DNA of 64,000 bases from assembly GCF_000224145.3 (NCBI RefSeq), contig NC_020177.2, positions 1,161,536 to 1,225,535 of the forward strand, given 5' to 3'. Source of the DNA: Ciona intestinalis (taxonomy: Eukaryota > Chordata > Ascidiacea > Phlebobranchia > Cionidae). The position numbers and the translations under genes are program-made. The notes under the pieces were generated by a model. The model had not been told where the DNA came from and made no database searches. It saw only the letters and a list, made by a program, of their open reading frames with translations. This document shows positions 57,228-64,000 of the stretch, piece by piece (the first letter of the stretch is position 1; each line of letters begins with the position of its first letter).

Positions 57228-60200
57228 TTAAAGTTTCCTAAACGCGTCATCGTACAGGGCTTTCTGTTGTTTCAAATGTTCGGCTTTAGAACCAGCTGCT
57301 GGAGCTGCCTCCGGTTTTCTACCAGTATAACTGTGGAGAGAGATAATAAAACAGAATTAGTAATTCTACTTGCTAAGTATGGGTTTTTGTTATAACTTAA
57401 GTGAGCATTAGGTGTATAAATATACCATGTGTTTCTGGTGTATAAGAAGACACTCTTGTTATAATTCAACAGTGAGCATGAGGTGTATGAATACACCATG
57501 TGTGTTTGGTGTATAAGAATACACCCATGTTATAACTCGACAGTGAGCATGGGGTGTATGAATACACCATGTCTGTCTGGTGTATAAGAAGACACCCATG
57601 TTATAACTCGACAGTGAGCATGGGGTGTATGAATACACCATGTCTGTCTGGTGTATAAGAAGACACCCATGTTATAACTCGACAGTGAGCATGGGGTGTA
57701 TAAATACACCATGTCTGTCTGGTGTATAAGAAGACACCCATGTTATAACTCGACAGTGAGCATGAGGTGTATGAATACACCATGTGTGTCTGTTGTATAA
57801 GAAGACACCCATGTTATAACTTGACAGTTACCATAAGATGTATGATGAATACTCTATATAATAAGTCGACAGTGGGCATAAGGTGTATATAACTACCCCA
57901 TGCTCCAACTCGACAGCGAGCATGAGGTTCGACTTACTGAATACGCCGTGTCCACCCACATGCAGTGCGCATACGTGGTTTACAATAATCGTAGAAACCC
58001 ATGTTCTTATGTTCTTCTTGCAGCCAGTGTATACCAGCATTGGGGTATTTATTCATTTCAGCTTGTACCAGATCAAATGGGAAAGGGGCAATCTGGGACA
58101 CGTTGTAATCACGATTAAATAAAAGTAATGATAGTGAAGTGTTCAGTATTACTATTGTATAATTGAATAAAACGTAATTTATCCACATGTGGCTTGAAAA
58201 CGACAGTTGTTAAACATGGGTGTTCTGTTTCATACACCACAAATAATGTTACTCGGGTGATTATTTTTGGGAGAATTTTGTAATTTTTTACGAGTGGCTG
58301 ATAATGTAGACAACCCATAACAGACTACTGGGTTGGAGAAAATAGAATGAAAGTGTGTCCCATCTTTCCCCACCCAAATATATTAAGAACTTTATTTGTC
58401 TCTCGGATTACAATAGTAAAGATTTTAAAATATTTAAAGGAAAAAACAGGATATACTGACAAAACAACAGTTGTTAAAACACGCTTACGGTTAAACATGT
58501 TTACATTTATTCGGAAAAAAAAAACATGGTCACTACACCTATTTACAACCATCACCTGCTCAATACGAGTGATAGCGACGTCATCAACCAATCCACGATC
58601 GCTTCTCTCTTTCAAAATATCGTAATAAACTTTCCCTGTGCAGAAAATCAATCGTCGACATTTCTCGGGGTTTTCTGACGCTGGTCCGTTGTCGGGAATA
58701 ATCCTCTGAAACTCTGTTCCAGGGAGCATCTCGTTGAAAGATGATCGTGCCAGTGGGTGGCGTAAGAGAGACTTCGGAGTGAAAATGATCAACTGAAAAA
58801 AAAATCATAACCTAAATCTAAAGAAAAATTAAATTTAAATTAAAAAAAAAAATTTTGAATTTAAAAAAAAAATTTTAGATTTAACTTTTTTTTATAAAAG
58901 TCTAATATATGCTGGTTGCTGCCAGGCCTTGTTTTGCCTAAATTAGACAATTGCCAAAAATATCTCTTTCAGACTTAAATACACTTAGCAGTAACAGCTA
59001 TATATTATTGAATATAATTTTTTAAATATTTATTTTACAAATATATTTTACATGAGTGTAATTTTATATATATATACCTTTTATATCAGAATATTATAAA
59101 TTACCGGTTTCCTAAATGGTAGTGCGGTCTGTCTTCTCAAGATATGGAAAAGATTAGCTGGTGTCGTGCAGTTTGCAATGATCCAGTTTGCGTCTTGCAA
59201 CTGACGGACCACAAAATCACCCACAATGCTTTCTGGGAAATGATCGGGGTCGTCGTTTTGCATCTGGAGGAAACGCTCCGGGCGTGCGGACGAATGCTCT
59301 GGGCCCTGGAGAGAAAAAAAGATCATATTAACATATTTTGCGGGAGGGGGGACGACTGAGTTGTGGATGGAATATAGAAGACATACTGCTAGCATGAACT
59401 ACATACATAAGAGGCCTAGGTGTTAGGGTAATGGGCCAACTCTGACCTTATTCCCAGGTCCCATAGCGTGTCATGCCTTAGGATCTCACCCATATCAAAT
59501 AGAATGTGCATATACAATGTTGGGGCAATGGGCCAACTCTGGCCTTAATCCCAGGCCCCATGGCATGCCTCGCTGTAGGACCTCACCCATGTACAATAAA
59601 ACAGTACTGACAGTTAAAACAACAAAAACCTAACCATTCCTTCATATCCATGTGGAAGCAACAACACTAAACCACTCATTCTGATCCACTTAGCTTGCCC
59701 ACTTGATATAAATTGATCAATAATGCATTGAGCTGTATTGTTGAAATCTCCAAACTGGGCTTCCCATAAAACCAGGGAGTTAGGATTGGTCATGGAATAG
59801 CCAAGCTCAAAACCTGAAAAGCAGGAAGGTAAAATCAGTGTTGCAACAGCAAAACTCAAAAAAATATTTTTTTTTTTGTGATCTTAAAATAATCGTTTAA
59901 AAATTGACAAACTTTTTTTATGAATAATTTTTTTTTAGTGACGCAAAATATCCATATTTTAATTGAGTTTGGCTTGTTTCAAGTTAACCCACAAATGCAG
60001 CTTAACCCCAGTGGAAGAGCTTTCAGTATTCCCAACCTCCCAAATATCATCTATAAAAATATATATAGTAGAGTGGGGAAAGATTGGACACCTTTTTATT
60101 CTATTTTCTTGTCCCATTTGGTAGTAAACAATGAACATTTAAGAACATATAAAACCACATCCTCACGACTCCTATAGATCGTTGTTAATTGTTAAAAACA

Positions 60201-63191
60201 CAATCAAGATATTTGGATAATATGAGCAGAATGGGCCCCACCTTCCCCCACCCTACTATATTAAGAAAAATAAATAAATAAACCACACACTTACCCAGCA
60301 CCCCATATTCAGATAAGGAACTATTACACACAGTGTATGTGGCTTGGTTGGGGTAGAGATCATTAAGTGGGACATATACCTTCTTGTCTTCCTTTTGATC
60401 ATGAAGTTTGTGGTGTCTATGACTGTATATATACATACAACAATGTTATAACTGATAAAAGTTGTCATGTTTTTAATTTTTTAAGAAAATCTGGAGTGAA
60501 ATTTTTACAATTTTAGTTGACAAACATAGGGAACCTCATTGATTAATGTGGTGAATGTAATATACTTTGGCTCTGTTTTTTTTGTATAGACACCTAACAG
60601 CAGGTTAAAATCTGGGGTGACATTGTTAAAAAACAGTTACACTCATAGTTGCCAGACATAAGGAAACCACATTGATTAATTTGGCGAATGCAATATACTT
60701 TGGTTCTGCTTGTTTGTATAGACACATAACAGCAGGGTAAAATCTGTTTACAATTAAAATGGAGAGTATTTTGTTTCAATAAGTCAAAATTTAAAAAATC
60801 CACAGCAAAGTTACATACATGGTAACTTTGTAAGCGGGCATGAGGTGTGTGAAACAGAACACCCGTGTTATAACGACTGCCATGTGTCCCGTCATAGATA
60901 TACAAGTTACATTATATGACAGTTGAAGAATAAATAAGTAACTTCTATTTATTAAATCTTTAACAAACAAACAAACCTGAAAGTTCCGCGTTCCACATCT
61001 TGCCCACTGAGCCGAACGTGCGTGCCGTCTTTAAGTAAAGAACCGATCGCCAGAGCTTCGCCTAACGCCCAGTCAATGACTCGGTCGTTTACCATCTCAT
61101 TACGAGCCTTCATGACTCGTCGGAGACCACCATGTATAGTGAGGTCGGCATTTTGAGAAAAAGTCTAAAAAATGTTTCATTTTTTGCCTTGTTTTTCATA
61201 GAGGTAAAAGTATGTTGTGTTTTAAAAACAGATAGTAATTTAAAAAAAAAAACTTTTTTTGCAAAAAATATAACAAAATTGTAATATACCATATATAAAG
61301 CACTGTTTAATAGATTACGTTAATTTGCAATGGAAACTCATGTCAATTTACAATGTTTGAAAAAAATTCATCAGAGACAAAAAAATAAGTTGCACAAAAA
61401 ATACTGCTTCCAAAATAAAATAAATGTAAAACAAATTATCTCAAAAACATAACTTTCCTAGAAAAAGTATTGCAAAATGAAAACAAGTATATAGCAAAAA
61501 ACATAGTCCAAAAAAACATGACCGCTAAAAAGTTCAAAAGAACAACTCAAAAAATAAAACAACTAATTACTGCCAAGTAAGTTGCAAAATAAATAACAAA
61601 AATTGCAAAATTTAAAGTAAAAAGATTTCTGAAAAATCTTCTCAAGATTAAACTGCCACCCACAAACCTTTCCAATGTGTTGAATAACTTCTTCAGGCAC
61701 CCCTGTGTCCGCCACCTTTAACTCAACGTTGCCGTAAACATCTTGAAAGAATCCCTTCCATGGAGAATCAAGCCAGTGACGAAAATTTAATTCGTCAATT
61801 TTTTTCGAGGCTTCCAAAGAATTCTCACAAATTTGATCGTATTCGTTCACTTTGTTCTAAAAGATACGATTTTAATGGAAAATTTTTAAAGCAAAAATAT
61901 TTCAAATGAACTCAAAAAAATGTTTTAAATGAACCGATTTTTTTTTCTCAGGTAAAACAAATAAAAAATGTTTTAAAAAATAAGCAATGTTTAAAAAAAT
62001 TATAAAAAACTCAAATCAAACAGCTCATACATCGATATCTGCTTGTTCCACCAATCCTTCAGATTTCAATTTATCCGTGTAGATTTTGAAAACATTTGGA
62101 TGATTTCGAATCTTTTGGTACATGAGGGGTTGTGTGAACATTGGTTCATCCATCTGAGGAAATATTTAAGTTAAATGAATGAATGAGTGAATGTAACTTA
62201 TCTATCCTCGCGTGGTTTGAAAACAACAGTCGTTATAACATGTTTGTTCATACACTATTTGCCAGCTTATGAGTTACCATGTTTGATACTTCGGGGGNNN
62301 NNNNNNNNNNNNNNNNNNNNNNNNNNNNNNNNNNNNNNNNNNNNNNNAAGTGGAAAGTCTCGTAAACCACGCCCTGATATGTTAAAAAAAAAACTTTTTA
62401 AGATTTTTTCTGTATGGCTGATAATTCAGATACTAGTGACCACTGGGTTGGAGCAATTGCTGTTAATTGTCTTGCCCAATGGCACATTATAATAAGTGTA
62501 TTTAATTGGTATTTGAAACTGTTTGCTAATACCATAAGTGGCTTGTATTAATACTTTTGTAAATATTTGCGTGAAGTAAATTAAGCTTGATGTAACACAA
62601 CATTAACTGTCATATTGTCAACAAATATGTGTTGATGGTGTACATTATGACATCATAAACAGCTTTATGAGGTCACAGCTTGTGTTTGAAGGTTAAAACA
62701 CATAATGTGTGCAAGCACAGTCATGTTTTTATAATGCAGTTGTGGCTTCTGTATAGCACATTGTTTTTTGTTCTTATGTATTACCAGTTACCACAGTGGT
62801 CAATAGAGCCTATCAACTGTTATTGTAAAATTGAAACAATTATTTAAGTGGATGTAGTTTTGAAACTTAAAAGTTGTTTAAATAAAGTTTCAAAAATTGG
62901 GTCGGCAAAGCTTTGCCATTAATTCACGACTTCCATAGACCGTTGTTAATTGTTTAAAACATGATCAGAATATTTGGATATTATGTGCTAAAGGTGTCAA
63001 ATCTTCCCCCACCCTACTATATATACACCGCTAATAAATATCTATCTTAAGTTATAACATGATAATTTTACAAACCTGTCCAGAGAATGCGGCATCTCCA
63101 TGCAAAAGTATGGACATTACTTTGTCCCCTTCGTTGTCGTTTAAGTAAAACTGTTCAGCCTTGGTTTTACCTTGAACGACTGGGTCCACAG
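57228..63191 (-). CDS. OGDH: 2-oxoglutarate dehydrogenase E1 component, mitochondrial (partial; 5' end beyond window, one or more exons missing)
   Basis: Ten exons: 63076-63191, 62031-62153, 61668-61856, 60977-61164, 60295-60422, 59635-59813, 59105-59305, 58556-58792, 57938-58092, 57228-57330. They encode the thiamine-diphosphate start [167 protein letters not shown] and a C-terminus with [20 protein letters not shown]. All junctions downstream of 62153 keep frame. OGDH is chosen over DHTKD1 because the C-terminal region follows OGDH closely. The roughly 97 residues between AFSGQ and MDEPMF, including the NN of the ThDP motif, have no exon here; the gap at 62298-62347 is the likely reason. 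E1 decarboxylates 2-oxoglutarate in the TCA cycle. The last intron is filled by the 71-bp repeat. Confidence 0.96.
57390..57930 (-). repeat. 71-bp tandem repeat filling the last OGDH intron
   Basis: About seven to eight units, period 71 (for example starts at 57459, 57530, 57601). Consensus on the plus strand: AGTGAGCATGGGGTGTATGA, ATACACCATGTCTGTCTGGT, GTATAAGAAGACACCCATG. The units next to each splice site are the most diverged. Read in the OGDH sense it is the same sequence, in the same orientation, as the array in NUP160 intron 26, and it starts just after the donor GTAAGTCGAAC. Confidence 0.95.
58170..58320 (-). mobile_element. SINE body fragment (OGDH intron)
   Basis: GAAAACGACAGTTGTTAAAC and GTTCTGTTTCATACACCAC, then TAGACAACCCATAACAGACT. 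Confidence 0.65.
58386..58545 (+). mobile_element. Family D element (OGDH intron)
   Basis: AACTTTATTTGTCTCTCGGA, AAACAACAGTTGTTAAAACA, ATGGTCACTACACCTA; preceded by a family-A end (58345-58376). Confidence 0.65.
60067..60258 (+). mobile_element. Family A element (OGDH intron)
   Basis: GTAGAGTGGGGAAAGATTGG at the left; CCACCTTCCCCCACCCTAC at the right, flanked by TATA. Confidence 0.88.
60488..60745 (+). repeat. Tandem dimer of family E repeat (OGDH intron)
   Basis: Two units with GAACCTCATTGATTAATGTG / AACCACATTGATTAATTTGG and ATATACTTTGGCTCTG / ATATACTTTGGTTCTG. Confidence 0.8.
60795..60920 (+). mobile_element. SINE body (OGDH intron)
   Basis: AAGCGGGCATGAGGTGTGTG, AACACCCGTGTTATAACGAC. 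Confidence 0.7.
62172..62480 (-). mobile_element. SINE interrupted by an assembly gap (Ns 62298-62347)
   Basis: Tail and body at 62172-62297 (AATGAGTGAATGTAACTTAT, TGTTCATACACTATTTGCCA). Beyond the gap the distal part resumes (GTATGGCTGATAATTCAGAT, TGACCACTGGGTTGGAGCAA). Confidence 0.75.
62925..63022 (+). mobile_element. Right half of a family A element
   Basis: CACGACTTCCATAGACCGTT through AATCTTCCCCCACCCTAC. Confidence 0.8.
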
Positions 63192-64000
63192 CTGTTATGG
63201 GATGTATGGATAGAATTACAAAGATGTAATAAGACATTATGCTTAATATTTGGCCTTTACATTTATAACAAATCAATTTTTTTCAATTTTTTTTCAGGGC
63301 AATAGCAGTTGTTATAATACAAGTGTTCTGTGGGTTACTGCTTTGCTATGGAAATGTACAGATATTATTACAATAATTTCTTTGTAAAAATATATATTAT
63401 TTAGACATTATGTTTTTACTTTTGGTGCCACAATGATGTAAAAATACGCATTGTTTATTAGTTAGACTTTACATTTATAAATGAATGTAACTTGATTTGT
63501 TCCTGCATGGCGGGCAATGGCAGTCATTATAACACAACTCACAAGTGTTCGGTTTTATACACCTCGTACGAGTTACCACCTGTGTTACTTTGTGGGTGAT
63601 TATTTTTAGGGGTGAAATTGCTATGGAAAATGTATATAAAAATACATAGCCATAATGACATAATGTCTTTGTAAAAATATATATTATATTGATTAAAATT
63701 TAGAAAATATATTTAATTAACACGTTTGGTGCTTCATCTTTATCAAGGCTGTTTTATTCAGTGTGTCATTTAATTGTTGGGTTCTTAATATTCATGCATT
63801 GAACATACAGTGTTAAAAACAGCATTTTATTTTATTGATTTGAATATATGAGGTCTTCCTAATAACAATGTTATTATAATTGATGTCGAATGTGTCTTAA
63901 TTAGGATTTAAATAAATGAACCATAACAAAATGAACCATAGTAATGCAGTTTTAAAACTAGTAACAAATTTGGCGAATCTAACCCTCATCTAATGCTCAT
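63192..64000. other. OGDH upstream intron (partial), no exon seen
   Basis: Contains a SINE body (-) at about 63478-63610. No further OGDH exon was found before the window ends. Confidence 0.5.

Noticed and set aside
1..64000. CRISPR array, bacterial genes, prophage or viral insertion
   Set aside because: All recognisable genes are spliced animal genes; the tandem repeats lack spacers and no viral or bacterial coding sequence was seen.

Overview
The window is animal nuclear DNA that best fits a sea squirt of the genus Ciona. It is AT-rich. The genes have many short introns with GT/AG borders. The proteins are chordate-like: TCF19, CFAP36, NUP160, OGDH and a ficolin. Introns and intergenic DNA are packed with short interspersed repeats: a tRNA-derived SINE, a roughly 195-bp terminal-inverted-repeat (TIR) element repeated about twenty times, and others. 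The species is inferred from these traits, not proven. Three N gaps (8020-8069, 35831-35955, 62298-62347) and one lone N (20213) mark a draft assembly.

Layout. 1-5304 (-): 3' part of a large gene with an N-terminal nucleotidyltransferase-like domain followed by TPR repeats; it runs off the left edge. 5305-12638: no gene recognised, mostly mobile-element debris. 12639-13806 (-): a decayed ficolin-type (collagen plus fibrinogen C-domain) pseudogene. 16599-20398 (+): TCF19 (FHA plus PHD finger), tail-to-tail with 20508-28533 (-): CFAP36. CFAP36 and 29755-50017 (+) NUP160 are divergent across 1.2 kb. 50847-56298 (+): an NHL-repeat beta-propeller protein, whose large third intron holds an antisense ficolin-like gene (53021-54629, -). 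57228-63191 (-): the 3' two thirds of the OGDH gene (2-oxoglutarate dehydrogenase E1), which continues past the right edge.

The genes are ordinary neighbours rather than a pathway: nuclear pore scaffold, ciliary protein, chromatin reader, mitochondrial TCA enzyme and innate-immune lectin. Exon-by-exon reconstruction gives complete in-frame models for TCF19 (292 aa), CFAP36 (393 aa), NUP160 (1345 aa) and the NHL protein (246 aa, with a likely frameshift near its end).

The most interesting points are these. (i) One 71-bp tandem repeat almost entirely fills one intron of NUP160 and one intron of OGDH, in the same orientation relative to transcription, starting within about 10 nt of each 5' splice site. 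(ii) A 2.2-kb duplication of NUP160 exons 8-11 next to a gap breaks the reading frame and looks like two haplotypes assembled in series. (iii) A ficolin pseudogene and an antisense nested ficolin lie in the same window. (iv) A 91-bp tandem array lies in a NUP160 intron, each unit able to fold into a hairpin. (v) An OGDH exon carrying half of the thiamine-diphosphate motif is missing, probably in the assembly gap.
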